DNA of 64,000 nucleotides from Arachidicoccus sp. Lineage in GTDB: Bacteria > Bacteroidota > Bacteroidia > Chitinophagales > Chitinophagaceae. The stretch lies in assembly GCA_028283605.1 (NCBI GenBank), contig JAPWKH010000032.1, positions 1 to 64,000 of the forward strand. Reading direction: 5' to 3'. The notes under the pieces are model-generated. The model was not told the DNA's origin. It did not search any database and was given only the letters and a program-made list of their open reading frames with translations. Of the stretch, positions 43,301 to 52,444 are shown piece after piece (position 1 is the stretch's first letter; every line of letters starts with the position of its first letter). The translations under genes and the position numbers were made by a program.

Positions 43301-43363
43301 TTGTTGCGCCGAGACGGCAAAACAACTACTTAAAAAAAGAGTAAAAAATAATAGTTTCTTCAT
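40310..43363 (-). CDS. SusC/RagA-family TonB-dependent transporter (SusC2)
   Basis: A 1017-residue outer-membrane importer of normal length: signal peptide (FFTLFLSSCFAVSAQ), carboxypeptidase-regulatory-like domain (about 22-95), plug (about 98-220: DVIVVGFGTTKRVTNTGSVASINADEI, VQNTLAGRLPGFFSQQRSGQPG, FIRGVSSLNSAGNQPLIIVDDIEY, ILKDASTTAIYGIKGANGVLIVTT) and barrel ending TLGLQIGF. There is no STN domain, so it should not signal through FecR. It follows SusD2 after 46 nt. Confidence 0.94.
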   Translation of the reverse strand: MKKLLFFTLFLSSCFAVSAQQRTIRGFVRDSAGPLPEVTVNEKAHPQNHVNSDKNGFFTITINSDTVIVSLVGYQTKQVTTSGISLLNIVLSKANSSLNDVIVVGFGTTKRVTNTGSVASINADEIRRIPTSSVQNTLAGRLPGFFSQQRSGQPGKDASDYFIRGVSSLNSAGNQPLIIVDDIEYTYEQLAQINVNEIENISILKDASTTAIYGIKGANGVLIVTTRRGKLGRPNFNLIQETGVQTPVRTPKFLNAYNTAELVNEAYKNDDLVAPFNQSDFDAFKSGDDPYGHPDIDWYKAIMKPYSTQSNTNLDISGGTASVKYFVSGGLFSQNGQVRDFSTNEDGVNTNYFYRRYTVRSNLDIQVTHNFSLRLDLTARFGDINQPYNQNVTSDIYNFTKYHPYSAPFLNPNGSYAYAYDTQDQLPTINARLATGGYSRQRRTDYNSLVQFNEKLDFIVKGLSLTGRLAYAGVEQNTLNLARPYAFPPSYHFDPRDSTYTLNTGVSSGGYTLIGYRTIGNTDLKDQRVNMQLYLNYTVAFGNHHINSLLLWNQENYENYVIAAAPQKFRGFSYKIGYDYNQKYLLDFNVAYNGSDRFDANKRFGFFPAVGLGWNLKKENFMKNILSAFSLFKLRMSYGVVGSDVAVGDRYLYQQVYYDGGGYSFGQSPQSRGTIYEGSLGNDNVTWEKKRSLDIGLDFNVFNDKISVTADYFRDYRYDQLVTRGDIPEILGIGVSPTNVAKTVNRGFDGTITYKDKIGAMNYSIGLVWSYAKNKILYEAEASPRYPWLAATGKPINQPFGYVYEGFYSQEDVNNASVAKPATAIPIQAGDLKYKDLNGDGVIDENDRQAIGHPNLPTTTLGLPINLSYKGFYINFLFQGAFDYSLALTGTAIEPFQSQFQPIHEKRWTTETAASAQFPRLTTNPTTVNSPAVYMSDFWLVNAYYIRLKTIEFGYQLPAKWLPLKINNARLYFSSYNIATWSNVSKKYQQDPEVQSNTAGDAYMNQRVVTLGLQIGF

Positions 43364-43409
43364 TGAGAAATAAGATAAACTGTGTTATAATTATTTGCGT
43401 TAAATAATG

Positions 43410-45179
43410 TTACCATTCTGGATTCTGCTTCATATTTCTGTTTTTAACAACTTCACTGTAGGGTATCGGATATAAATACATTTTCGGACTGCTGAAAGCC
43501 GGCGTTAGCACCTGTACTTTATTATAGTATAGTTGCCCGTTGCTTGACTGTTGTATATTCATTCCCATTAATGGATTTGCATATACGCTATCCGCAATTT
43601 TCCATCTTCTGATGTCCCAGTAACGTTGCTCTTCAAACGCCATTTCAATCCTTCTTTCGTTTCTTATGGCTTCACGCATTTGAGATTGGCTCATTCCTTG
43701 TTGCAATCCGTAGTATTGATCATCTCCTGCAGCAATTCCTGCTCTTTTCCTCAAAGAAAAAAGTATGTTGTAAATATTTGATGCAGGTTCTCCGTATTCA
43801 TTTGCGGCTTCGGCATATTCCAATAGAACATCGGCATATCTTAAATATATCCAATCGTGAATTGTATTGGAATAAATAGGACTGCCGCTCACACTCTCAA
43901 AACTTCCCATAAACTTGCGCATATAATATGCAGTTTTTGTTTGCTGCAATGTTCCGCCCGGCTTATCAAGTCCTCCGTCAAAAGTTTCGACATTCCGGTT
44001 TAGCCAAAGCATTCCGTTGTAAAAAACAGTAGCACTTAATCGCGGGTCTCTGTTGGCATAGGTATTGTTATTATCATAACCTGAATTGGGGTCGGTAATT
44101 GCAAGCCCATTGTTCATCGGGAAAGCGTCTACTAGATTCTGCGTAGGGCTTGTTCTTCCCAGTCCGCCCGCTGAAGTATATCCTACCGGTCCGTTATTTG
44201 TTTCGACAGAAGTATTGGTGCCGTTTTGCCTCCAAAAAATTGTTTCGGTATTTGCTGCAATCGGCTCAGCCTGCGTTGTGAATACTTCAGAATACTGGGC
44301 GCTTAAAGAATATATACCAAGATTGATAACCTCTTTTGCTGCATCCTCAGCAAGCTTCCATCTGTTTATATCGTAATCCAAATATCCGGTAAGCGAATCT
44401 CCTGCCTCTATATTGCCGCCGTTAAAAAGAGGGCTGGCTGCGTACAACAAAACTTTTGCTTTCAAAGCCATTGCTGCTCCTTGTGTGATACGGCCGTAAT
44501 TGGCGCTATTAACTTGTGGCTGCGTTCTCAGATTGTTTTCCGCCGTATCCAATTCGCTTACTATATAATTTACGCATCTTTGAAAACTTGCTCTTGGCAA
44601 TTCCATATTATCCGTTATCTGATATACAGAATCACCCATAACAGGGACACCACCATAACGCCTGATTAATTCAAAATAAGTCCACGCCCTTAAAAAACGG
44701 GCTTCCGCTTTGTATGCTGAACGGGCAGACCTGCCATCGGACAACTTTTCGATAATCGGGACTTTATCAATATTAACTATAAAGACTGTCGCAGATCTGA
44801 TAGCAGTATATGCTTGTGTCCAGATATCGTCACTATTTGTTGAGGTAGCACTGTAAGCGCCAGATGCAATTTTTTCTACATCAGACAATCCGTTATATGA
44901 TGAAACTGCATCATCCGAAGCTGCATCCAAGTAATCGCCTCCAATTCTGTTATGGCCGTTGATCAGCGCATCACCATACACAGTATTCAAAAAGGAAATG
45001 GCATATGTTCCTGCAGAGTCGTGCGGGTCAAAAGTCAAATCCAGCGGTTGCTCCTGCCCTAACGGAATTTTTTCATAATCTTTGGCACAAGAAGAGAAAC
45101 TTAAGCATAAGGTTATGAATAAAACGCAGGCCGAGAAATTTAATAAAGGCCTTATTGTGCTATAATTATAAAAAGTCAT
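43410..45179 (-). CDS. SusD/RagB-family lipoprotein (SusD2)
   Basis: A 589-residue outer-membrane lipoprotein; signal with lipobox LSFSSC (Cys at about 31). SusD marks: SAYKAEARFLRAWTYFELIRRYGGVPVMGD, MALKAKVLLYAASPLFNGGN, DWIYLRYADVLLEYAEAANEYGEP and IRNERRIEMAFEEQRYWDIRRWKIADS. It starts 3 nt after SusC1, the canonical C-then-D junction, so SusC1-SusD2 are the likely pair. Sequence patterns are close to SusD1, so the two SusD proteins may be paralogues. Confidence 0.94.
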   Translation of the reverse strand: MTFYNYSTIRPLLNFSACVLFITLCLSFSSCAKDYEKIPLGQEQPLDLTFDPHDSAGTYAISFLNTVYGDALINGHNRIGGDYLDAASDDAVSSYNGLSDVEKIASGAYSATSTNSDDIWTQAYTAIRSATVFIVNIDKVPIIEKLSDGRSARSAYKAEARFLRAWTYFELIRRYGGVPVMGDSVYQITDNMELPRASFQRCVNYIVSELDTAENNLRTQPQVNSANYGRITQGAAMALKAKVLLYAASPLFNGGNIEAGDSLTGYLDYDINRWKLAEDAAKEVINLGIYSLSAQYSEVFTTQAEPIAANTETIFWRQNGTNTSVETNNGPVGYTSAGGLGRTSPTQNLVDAFPMNNGLAITDPNSGYDNNNTYANRDPRLSATVFYNGMLWLNRNVETFDGGLDKPGGTLQQTKTAYYMRKFMGSFESVSGSPIYSNTIHDWIYLRYADVLLEYAEAANEYGEPASNIYNILFSLRKRAGIAAGDDQYYGLQQGMSQSQMREAIRNERRIEMAFEEQRYWDIRRWKIADSVYANPLMGMNIQQSSNGQLYYNKVQVLTPAFSSPKMYLYPIPYSEVVKNRNMKQNPEW

Positions 45180-45182
45180 AGA

Positions 45183-48100
45183 TTATAATTTTATATTTAT
45201 CCCTGTATTTATAACCCTTTGCAAAGGATAATTTGGCAATGATACTTCCGGATCAATTAAATTATACTGCGCATAAGTGTATAGATTTATTGCATTAACA
45301 AAGATTTTTATACCTCCTATCCCACCCAAATGCTTCATCCACTTATAAGGGAGGTTATAAGCAAGGCTTATGTTTTTTATGCGGAAATAATTATCCTTAT
45401 GCAGAAACAAAGTACTAGAGGTAAAAAGTGGGGAATAATTATATCCGTTACCGCCGGCAGTTAATCTCGGATAGATTGCTGTTGTAGCTGTTTCCGGTGT
45501 CCATCTTGCTTCTGCCTGTTTATATGCTTGTCCATAACCATTATTTTGTGATTGGAAGCCGGCGTCAATAGAGAAATTGTCTGCGTAAATTTCATTATTC
45601 AACACACCCTGTAATAATGTACTGAATTCAATTCCTTTATAAGAAAAACCGAATGTCAATCCCCAGAATATTTTAGCCTTAGTCGTGCCGATGGGCGCTA
45701 TATCAAATGCATCGATAACACCGTCATTATTTAAATCCTTATATTTCACATCTCCGGGAACAAGCGTATATCCCGAAATTGTCGGAGTTGTGCCAGCATC
45801 ATTGGCATTTTGAACAAATCCGTTTGCTATTAATCCAAATCGTTCTCCAATAGGCAACCCTGTGTGAACATTCCAGGAATATTTTTCATATTGTTCATCC
45901 ATATATACAACTTTCGATTGTTGTACCGATGCATTTCCTGTAATAAAATAATTAAAATCTTTAGCTGTATTTTCATAGGTCAGCGAAAATTCATGGCCAG
46001 TATATAAATCAACACCGATATTCTCTGCGGGGTAAGTTGCACCTATCAAAGCAATATTTTTGCCCCGTGATTGCATCACATCGTAATATCTTTCGTGATA
46101 ATAATCGTAAGTAAATTGAAGACGATTATTAAATAAAGATATATCCGTTCCGATGTCTATTTTTCTCGCTTTTTCCCATGTAGCGTTTACATTGGGAAGT
46201 GTTGCATTTTCCTCACTCCCCGTCTGTGCAGCATAAGAACTTCCTATTTGGTAAGACGGAATATATTGGGAGAAATGCGCCAGCCAGATGTAATATCCAT
46301 AATTGTCCACATTGGCATTTCCGGTTTTGCCATAAGTTGCTCTGATTTTAAATCGGTTGATCCACTTAACATTCTTATGTATAAAATTTTCTTTCGCCAC
46401 ATCCCATCCTACGCCTCCTGCATAAAATAAACCGTATCGATGACCACTTTCATATCTATCATATCCGCCATAATCTGCTGCTGCCTGTAGAAAATATTTT
46501 TGAGAGTAATTATAATATCCTTTGAAAGCATAGTTTGTCATTTCAGTAGGCAAATCATAATTGAGCAATGTTTGTCTTTGGTCATACATCAATAATGCGC
46601 CGAAAGCATTATTACCCATATGGGTATCATAACCTGTTTCCCCTCTTACATACCAATACCTGGCCCAAGATGTAGTAATGTAATTATTGTTCTGGTTTAC
46701 AGTACTCCCATATCTTGAATAAGAAGTATCTCCGCCATCGGAAATTTTCATTGCAAATACGGGAACCTGCATACTGCGGTCAATATAGCTTGCTGACTGG
46801 ACTGATACATTACCGTTTGCCTTAAACCACCAACCTTTAACCCAACGATCTAGATTATATTTCAAGTCGAGATTCACAAGGATATCTCTTTCCTGCTCGC
46901 TTAAATATCCCGAATTTATAGTTTGTGCCAGCAGATTGTTTGTATAGCTTGTTGTTCCGCCAAATGATCCGTTGGGATTATAGACGGGATAGGCATTGTT
47001 TGGTGTAGTGAGCAGCGCGCTTAAAATGTTTGATGTACCCACACCAGGTTGATTGTGATTTTGCAACCTCCCGATAATGTTCAATCCTATATCAAAGTCT
47101 TTGTTAACATTAAAATTTATCTTTGAATCTATAGTATATCTTTTCAAGCTCAAATTGGTATTATAGTTATTATCAGGGGATGTGTTGAAGAAACCTTTCT
47201 GATCAAGATATCCGAGCGAGACCATATACCGGGCTGTGTTGGTACCACCTGTTACATTAAGGTTGTACCGGTTCATCGGCGTATTATTATTCAAAATTGT
47301 TTTATACCAATTCACATCTGGATGGCCATACGGGTCGGAACCTGTTTTATAAGCATTAAAATCGTCAGCAGTATATGCAGCACTTTTGCCATCGTTTAGT
47401 AAAGCTTCGTTTAATAAATAGGCATACTTATATGCGGGTAATGGATCAGGTAATTTGATCGAATTTTGAATACCGGTTTCAGCGGAAAAAGTCAGATGAG
47501 GTTTTCCGATTTTAGGTTGCAAAGTTGTTACAACCAACGCTCCTCTTGAACTATTTTGTCCAAGTAAAATATTTGATAACGGATCTTTTAAAACAGAAAC
47601 TGATTGGATTTCTTCAGGGTCTAAAGAATAAAGTTCCCGTTGTACTCCGTCAATAATTACTACCGGAGATTGTCCCGCGCTGCCTGCATGACCTCTCATC
47701 TGTATAGTGAACTGATTATTATCAGTAGGCCCCGCACCACTCTTATTATTGGGTATATTACCGACAAAAACATCTTGTATGGTTTGGGAATTCAGCGATG
47801 GCAAATAAAATCCCTGCTGCTGAATTACGCTCAAACCTGCCAGCCTTCCAGGCAAAGCATAGGTGTATTGCGGTGCAGGTGTATTGTTTATTTCACTTCC
47901 GTAGGTTGTAGAAATAGTTCCCAAAAAGTCCGATTCGTTTTCATCGCCGTACAGCACTTTTAATTTTCCCCCAATCAATGTGTCGGGATTATAGTCGTAA
48001 ATTATATTGTGGCGTATCCGGTATTCCGATAAATAAGATTGATGCATTCTGAAGACAACATTCTTTTGATTTATATGAATAAGAGCTTTATCAAACCCTG

Positions 48101-48383
48101 TGTGTATGGCATACAGATACTGGTTATTATTTTGCGGCAGATTAAATCTTCCCTGATCATCCGTTTCCGACAGCGATACTCCATTATTGTTTACAATGCT
48201 TACCTGGCTTAACGGTTTGCCCCAGTCATCCACGACAGCTCCGTTAAAACCGGGAAGCTTATTATTATTCCCTGAAATAATTGAATCTACAAGGCTTGAA
48301 TCTATCTGGGCTTTGGCGCACATCGAAGCCGATAAGAAAAAGACAATGAATGATAAATATATTTTCAAATAATATTTGCTCAT
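45183..48383 (-). CDS. SusC/RagA-family TonB-dependent transporter (SusC1)
   Basis: Start set at ATG 48383 (MSKYYLKIYLSFIVFFLSASMCAKAQ, clear signal peptide); the track start at 48416 would overlap the upstream gene. About 1066 residues: carboxypeptidase-regulatory-like domain (about 45-120: GAVVDDWGKPLSQVSIVNNNG), a divergent plug (about 160-300: LPGRLAGLSVIQQQGFYLPS, VVIIDGVQRELYSLDPEEIQSVSVLKDPLSNILLGQNSSRGALVVTT) and barrel. LLGQNSSRGALVVTT replaces the more usual IYGxxGANGVILITT. The C-terminus is INIKL without the usual terminal Phe. No STN domain. Confidence 0.92.
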   Translation of the reverse strand: MSKYYLKIYLSFIVFFLSASMCAKAQIDSSLVDSIISGNNNKLPGFNGAVVDDWGKPLSQVSIVNNNGVSLSETDDQGRFNLPQNNNQYLYAIHTGFDKALIHINQKNVVFRMHQSYLSEYRIRHNIIYDYNPDTLIGGKLKVLYGDENESDFLGTISTTYGSEINNTPAPQYTYALPGRLAGLSVIQQQGFYLPSLNSQTIQDVFVGNIPNNKSGAGPTDNNQFTIQMRGHAGSAGQSPVVIIDGVQRELYSLDPEEIQSVSVLKDPLSNILLGQNSSRGALVVTTLQPKIGKPHLTFSAETGIQNSIKLPDPLPAYKYAYLLNEALLNDGKSAAYTADDFNAYKTGSDPYGHPDVNWYKTILNNNTPMNRYNLNVTGGTNTARYMVSLGYLDQKGFFNTSPDNNYNTNLSLKRYTIDSKINFNVNKDFDIGLNIIGRLQNHNQPGVGTSNILSALLTTPNNAYPVYNPNGSFGGTTSYTNNLLAQTINSGYLSEQERDILVNLDLKYNLDRWVKGWWFKANGNVSVQSASYIDRSMQVPVFAMKISDGGDTSYSRYGSTVNQNNNYITTSWARYWYVRGETGYDTHMGNNAFGALLMYDQRQTLLNYDLPTEMTNYAFKGYYNYSQKYFLQAAADYGGYDRYESGHRYGLFYAGGVGWDVAKENFIHKNVKWINRFKIRATYGKTGNANVDNYGYYIWLAHFSQYIPSYQIGSSYAAQTGSEENATLPNVNATWEKARKIDIGTDISLFNNRLQFTYDYYHERYYDVMQSRGKNIALIGATYPAENIGVDLYTGHEFSLTYENTAKDFNYFITGNASVQQSKVVYMDEQYEKYSWNVHTGLPIGERFGLIANGFVQNANDAGTTPTISGYTLVPGDVKYKDLNNDGVIDAFDIAPIGTTKAKIFWGLTFGFSYKGIEFSTLLQGVLNNEIYADNFSIDAGFQSQNNGYGQAYKQAEARWTPETATTAIYPRLTAGGNGYNYSPLFTSSTLFLHKDNYFRIKNISLAYNLPYKWMKHLGGIGGIKIFVNAINLYTYAQYNLIDPEVSLPNYPLQRVINTGINIKL

Positions 48384-48406
48384 AAATATCGTTGTGTTGA
48401 TGTTTA

Positions 48407-49399
48407 TTATTGACATTTAAAAGTGTATGTGAAAGGTGTGGAACCATCGCCCGTACTGCCGACTTTCACATTCCCCGTCGCGTCAGTAAAATAATATTGT
48501 ATACTCGCTAATTGTTTATCTGCAGGTAGATTGAAAAAGCCTCTGGGCCAAATATCGATGCTCCATTTTTTTATTCCTTGAGAAATCAATTGCGTTGTAC
48601 TATCCTGACGACACAAATTAAGCGTATCGCCGTCTGTAGTGATTCCTTTTGCACATAAGAAAATGTTTGATTGATTCGCTAAAGCATTATCGATAATTCC
48701 GCCATCAAAATTCAAAGTAACAATGTCGTTATCGAGAGAATTCAGCGGATCTACTGTTGAAAGTTGGGGATTACAAAAATCTATTAAATCGCCTGTGCCG
48801 AACACTCGGAAACATCCCGGAAACGCTGAATTATAATATTGAGAGTTTGAAAGTCCATCTACACTTTCAGCGACAACATATCCCAGCTTAAAAGATATAT
48901 TATCCTGACTTGTTTTAATCTTTATATTGACGGTTACGCTGAGGTTGATATTTCCTCCTACATTGTATGCATTGTCCGAGTAAAAAGCAGCCCATTCCCA
49001 ACCTGGCAATAAATTGCCGCCATGGCCAATTTTATTATTTATAAGTGTGGGCCAATCTAATCCGTTTCCCTGAGGTGCAGCCGTTCCTACCGGTACAGCA
49101 GTCATTTTCTGTGTGCCGTCCGTAATACTGCTTGTAAAGCTGATGGACGCATTATTTCTTGCATTCCATACTTTTGGTACCAATACTGCTACCATTAATC
49201 TCGAATTATCTTCTTCGGCATTTGTAGAGATTGTTACATGCAATGTAGATTGCATGGTTTCACCACCATTTATACTGTCGGACTGATCAATGCTGTCAAT
49301 GGTAATACTGCACGCAGCAATTACCAATGCCGTTATTGCACAAACTATCGTAAGTTGCCATGAGATTTTTCTCTTAATATAATTAAGGCTTTTGCGCAT
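48407..49399 (-). CDS. DUF4961-like PUL lipoprotein
   Basis: A 330-residue protein with signal and lipobox LVIAAC (Cys at about 30). Beta-rich sequence throughout (LHVTISTNAEEDNSRLMVAVLVPKVWNA, GWEWAAFYSDNAYNVGGNINLSVTVNIKIK, FKLGYVVAES). It resembles DUF4961-type proteins that accompany DUF5004 proteins in Bacteroidota PULs. It starts 8 nt after the DUF5004-like gene and ends 23 nt before SusC1, so it is translated from the same transcript. A surface binding role is plausible; function is not known. Confidence 0.65.
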   Translation of the reverse strand: MRKSLNYIKRKISWQLTIVCAITALVIAACSITIDSIDQSDSINGGETMQSTLHVTISTNAEEDNSRLMVAVLVPKVWNARNNASISFTSSITDGTQKMTAVPVGTAAPQGNGLDWPTLINNKIGHGGNLLPGWEWAAFYSDNAYNVGGNINLSVTVNIKIKTSQDNISFKLGYVVAESVDGLSNSQYYNSAFPGCFRVFGTGDLIDFCNPQLSTVDPLNSLDNDIVTLNFDGGIIDNALANQSNIFLCAKGITTDGDTLNLCRQDSTTQLISQGIKKWSIDIWPRGFFNLPADKQLASIQYYFTDATGNVKVGSTGDGSTPFTYTFKCQ

Positions 49400-49407
49400 A
49401 TTGAATT

Positions 49408-49836
49408 CTAATTAATTTTTTGGAACGTATATGTGTAACTGTTGGAACTGCAGCCCGGAGAAAAGGTTAATACAATATTCCTCACCCCGTTGGTAGTCGG
49501 GTATTTAAAGTCTAATTCTTTAGTAAAGTTATCCGGGGTTTCAAAATAAATTTTAAAAGGATATTGAGGATCATCTAAATGATACGTTCCGTTTTGAGTA
49601 ACTATAAAAGGCACTGAATTATCAACAATATAAGAACTGTCGCTGAATGTAATTTTGAAACGGGAGAAGTCGAAACGATCCGTTAAATCCGTTCCATTTC
49701 TAACGGCATTTATAATTTTCCATGTGCCAGTAATTGACTTTACCGATTCCCGATTATGCTGAAGAAAATCTTCCCGATGACAATTGCTGAACAGTATCAG
49801 CACCAACAGAAAAGAAAATATTTTAATCAATTTCAT
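49408..49836 (-). CDS. DUF5004-like PUL lipoprotein
   Basis: A 142-residue lipoprotein: signal IFSFLLVLILFSNC (Cys at about 19). The core SITGTWKIINAVRNGTDLTDRFDFSRFKITFSDSSYIVDN and a later beta strand series look like a small lipocalin-like fold (GTWK/x motif) as in DUF5004. It lies between SusD1 and the DUF4961-like gene. Its 36-nt leader is nearly identical to the leader of the SGNH hydrolase gene at 59013. Confidence 0.7.
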   Translation of the reverse strand: MKLIKIFSFLLVLILFSNCHREDFLQHNRESVKSITGTWKIINAVRNGTDLTDRFDFSRFKITFSDSSYIVDNSVPFIVTQNGTYHLDDPQYPFKIYFETPDNFTKELDFKYPTTNGVRNIVLTFSPGCSSNSYTYTFQKIN

Positions 49837-49926
49837 CTGTTTACTTTTATTGTTTTTTAATTGCCGGATGGAATGCTACCAAATAAGTACCGCTTTGTAT
49901 GTGCAAGATTCTTATAAAGCATTCCA
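49837..49926 (-). promoter_or_regulatory. Intercistronic hairpin and shared leader upstream of the DUF5004-like gene
   Basis: Two elements. A perfect 9-bp inverted repeat, TGGAATGCT (49869-49877) and AGCATTCCA (49918-49926), can form a long-loop hairpin directly after the SusD1 stop. The 36 nt before the ATG (49837-49872; minus-strand core TCCGGCAATTAAAAAACAAT) recur with three differences at 59014-59050 before the SGNH hydrolase gene. The hairpin may set SusD1 versus downstream transcript levels; the leader may be a common translational or regulatory signal. Confidence 0.5.
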
Positions 49927-49940
49927 TGATTATAAATTTT

Positions 49941-51686
49941 TTAATACTGCGGATTTTGTTGTAATTGTGGCAGTTTGGATATTTCCGACAAAGGAAGCGG
50001 CCACAAATACATAGCTTCTTTAAAATTATGCTTGCGTACATTAAATACTTTATATGTTACAGTATTGCCTCTGTCAACCTCAAGTCCGTGCATTTGCTGA
50101 TTTTGGGTAGAGTCTGCAATCATCCATCTTCTTACATCAAAAAATCTATGACCTTCATACGCTAATTCTACTTGTCTTTCTTTCCTGATAATTTTCCTCA
50201 TTTCTTCCTTTGTTAATCCGTCAGGCAATAAATATGGACGAATTCCTGCTCTTTGCCTAATAGCTTCAATTGCCTGATAAACGGTTTGGTCTGGTCCTAA
50301 ATATTCGTTTTGAGCTTCTGCATAGTCGAGCAATATTTCTGCATACCTTATTAATGGCAGACATCTTGCACTTTGATTTATACCATTTTGAATAATACTC
50401 GGATCGAGCATTTTAAATATGTAGTACCCTGTAGGCGTACCTTTGTACACGGCATCTCCACTCGCAGCTACAGCAGGCGAAACTTTTGTATTCCAATAAA
50501 GCAAGACAGGTGATGGTTGGTTCGCACCGAAAGTAGTTCTCAATGTTGAGTCATGAATAATGGAATATCCCAAACGTGGATCTCTGTTTTTATAAGGGTT
50601 ATTCGGGTCGTAGCCGGAAGCAGGGTCAGTAATAGCCTTTCCGTTGCTCATGGGAAATGCATCCACTATTTCCTGATAAGGAAATGGCCCGCCCGATCCA
50701 CCTCTTGACGGAACATCCCACAAACCTTCCAGATATTTATTAGCATCCATCATTCTTGGCAAAATGTATTCATTATTATAACGCTGCGTAAATAGTTCTT
50801 GAAAACCATATCCGAGTTCTGCGGACTTACTTGTAGAATCAACATATAGTGAATAAGCATTCAATAATATAATTTGCTCGGCTGCATTTGCAGCTCTTTG
50901 CCAACGATTAGGGTCCGAATCGGGATATGCGACAATTGTATCCATACCGTTTCCTTCAGTTTTACCAATACCTCCATTGTTAAACAAAGGACTTGCAGCA
51001 TACAGGTATAAGCGCGCTTTTAATGCCAGACAAGTCCCCTTACTAGCTCTTCCGTAATTTGAGCCGGACTGTGTTAAAGGTAGATCTTGAGCTGCTGCAT
51101 CGCATTCTCCTGCAATATAATTCACACAACTTTCGAAAGAATTCCTTATTTGAGGCACTTGGTCACTCGCCGAATAAATAGTATCGCCAATAAGCGGCAC
51201 TCCACCGTAATGCTCGAGGAGCATAAAATAATACCAAGCTCTCAAAAAACGAGCTTCGGCTTTGGTCTCCGTTTTTAAGGATGAAGAAAAAGGGATAACA
51301 GGCAAATGTTTTAAAAACTGATTTACTGCGCGGATATTTGCATAAGGTATTTTCCATGCATCGTCCGGTACGATGGTGGGATTAACAGTTCCTGTCGCAA
51401 ATTCAATAAACCCGTTTGTACTGGATGAATTAGGACTCTCTGCTTCATCGCATGAAGCATCTAAACCAGCCGCATAATTGCCGCCATTGAATCGCTTGGG
51501 ATCGCTTGCAAAACCAATATTTACATAGATATTGTTCAAAAAATCCATTGCATTGGCACTATCAGAAAAGGTAGCTGCTTCATTCAGGCTCGTGGTAGAT
51601 GTTTGGTCCAGAAACCCATTTTTTTGACAACTCATCCATACAGCAATCAACATCAATAATACTGAATAATAAAATCGTGTTTTCAT
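49941..51686 (-). CDS. SusD/RagB-family lipoprotein (SusD1)
   Basis: Start set at ATG 51686 (MKTRFYYSVLLMLIAVWMSC, lipid Cys at 20); the track's start is upstream. About 581 residues. SusD marks: FLDQTSTTSLNEAATFSDS, TKAEARFLRAWYYFMLLEHYGGVPLIGD, CLALKARLYLYAASPLFNNGG, LPLIRYAEILLDYAEAQNEYLG and IRKERQVELAYEGHRFFDVRRWMIADS. It is unusual that this SusD is the first structural gene of the operon and is separated from any SusC by two lipoprotein genes. It follows the ECF sigma gene by about 195 nt. Confidence 0.93.
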   Translation of the reverse strand: MKTRFYYSVLLMLIAVWMSCQKNGFLDQTSTTSLNEAATFSDSANAMDFLNNIYVNIGFASDPKRFNGGNYAAGLDASCDEAESPNSSSTNGFIEFATGTVNPTIVPDDAWKIPYANIRAVNQFLKHLPVIPFSSSLKTETKAEARFLRAWYYFMLLEHYGGVPLIGDTIYSASDQVPQIRNSFESCVNYIAGECDAAAQDLPLTQSGSNYGRASKGTCLALKARLYLYAASPLFNNGGIGKTEGNGMDTIVAYPDSDPNRWQRAANAAEQIILLNAYSLYVDSTSKSAELGYGFQELFTQRYNNEYILPRMMDANKYLEGLWDVPSRGGSGGPFPYQEIVDAFPMSNGKAITDPASGYDPNNPYKNRDPRLGYSIIHDSTLRTTFGANQPSPVLLYWNTKVSPAVAASGDAVYKGTPTGYYIFKMLDPSIIQNGINQSARCLPLIRYAEILLDYAEAQNEYLGPDQTVYQAIEAIRQRAGIRPYLLPDGLTKEEMRKIIRKERQVELAYEGHRFFDVRRWMIADSTQNQQMHGLEVDRGNTVTYKVFNVRKHNFKEAMYLWPLPLSEISKLPQLQQNPQY

Positions 51687-51880
51687 ATTTATATTGTAAC
51701 AGAAGTAAATATTATTAGGCTGACAAAACAAAATTTTTTCATCATAAAATTTGAAATACTCAATAGTTTCAATATCGCCTTACCATTTTTATAAGAATGT
51801 ATATAAAAGACACATAAACCAAAAGCCACCTCTACTGTGAATTTATTTTCAGTTAGACTTTCGGGTTGTTTTATTTTATG

Positions 51881-52444
51881 CTAATTCAGTTCATAACGGT
51901 ATTGCAACTTACATTTAATAATTTTCAGCGCTTTTATGATATGCTTTTCTACAGTAGAAACAGAAATATTTAATTCTCTGGAAATATCTTTATAAGAATA
52001 ATTTTTTTTTCTGCTCAATAAATAAACTTCTTTACATTTTTCAGGCAGGGAAAATATTACCCTGTTCATATATGCATTCAATTCTTTTGTTTCATAATCA
52101 TCTGAATAAACGCTTCTATTTTTATTCATCCACGATATTTCATCATAACAGCAAACATGTATGCGTCGGTCACGTTTGTTATTAATAATCCTATAGTGTA
52201 GCATCTGATATAAATATGCCTTTAAGGATACATTAATATTTATGCCGGAGGCTTTTTGAATTAAAGTGATAAACACATCCTGTACAATATCTTTTATTTC
52301 TACAAATGCTCCCATTTGACGATATGCTTCACGAGTCAAGCAATCCCAATATCGTGCATAAATTTGCTCAAATGCATCTATATTACCATTTCGGAAAGAT
52401 TCAAATAATTCTTCATCGGAAGTGTATGCTAAAGTTTTCATCAT
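51881..52444 (-). CDS. ECF-type sigma factor without adjacent FecR
   Basis: A 187-residue sigma-70 family protein. Region 2: FEQIYARYWDCLTREAYRQMGAFVEIKDIVQDVFITLIQKA. Region 4: VIFSLPEKCKEVYLLSRKKNYSYKDISRELNISVSTVEKHIIKALKII. It should drive the downstream SusD1-to-DUF5005 operon. No FecR anti-sigma gene is adjacent and neither SusC of the locus has an STN domain, so it is regulated by another route. A perfect LacI-type palindrome lies 144 nt upstream of its start, which suggests transcriptional control of the sigma gene itself. Confidence 0.92.
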   Translation of the reverse strand: MMKTLAYTSDEELFESFRNGNIDAFEQIYARYWDCLTREAYRQMGAFVEIKDIVQDVFITLIQKASGININVSLKAYLYQMLHYRIINNKRDRRIHVCCYDEISWMNKNRSVYSDDYETKELNAYMNRVIFSLPEKCKEVYLLSRKKNYSYKDISRELNISVSTVEKHIIKALKIIKCKLQYRYELN

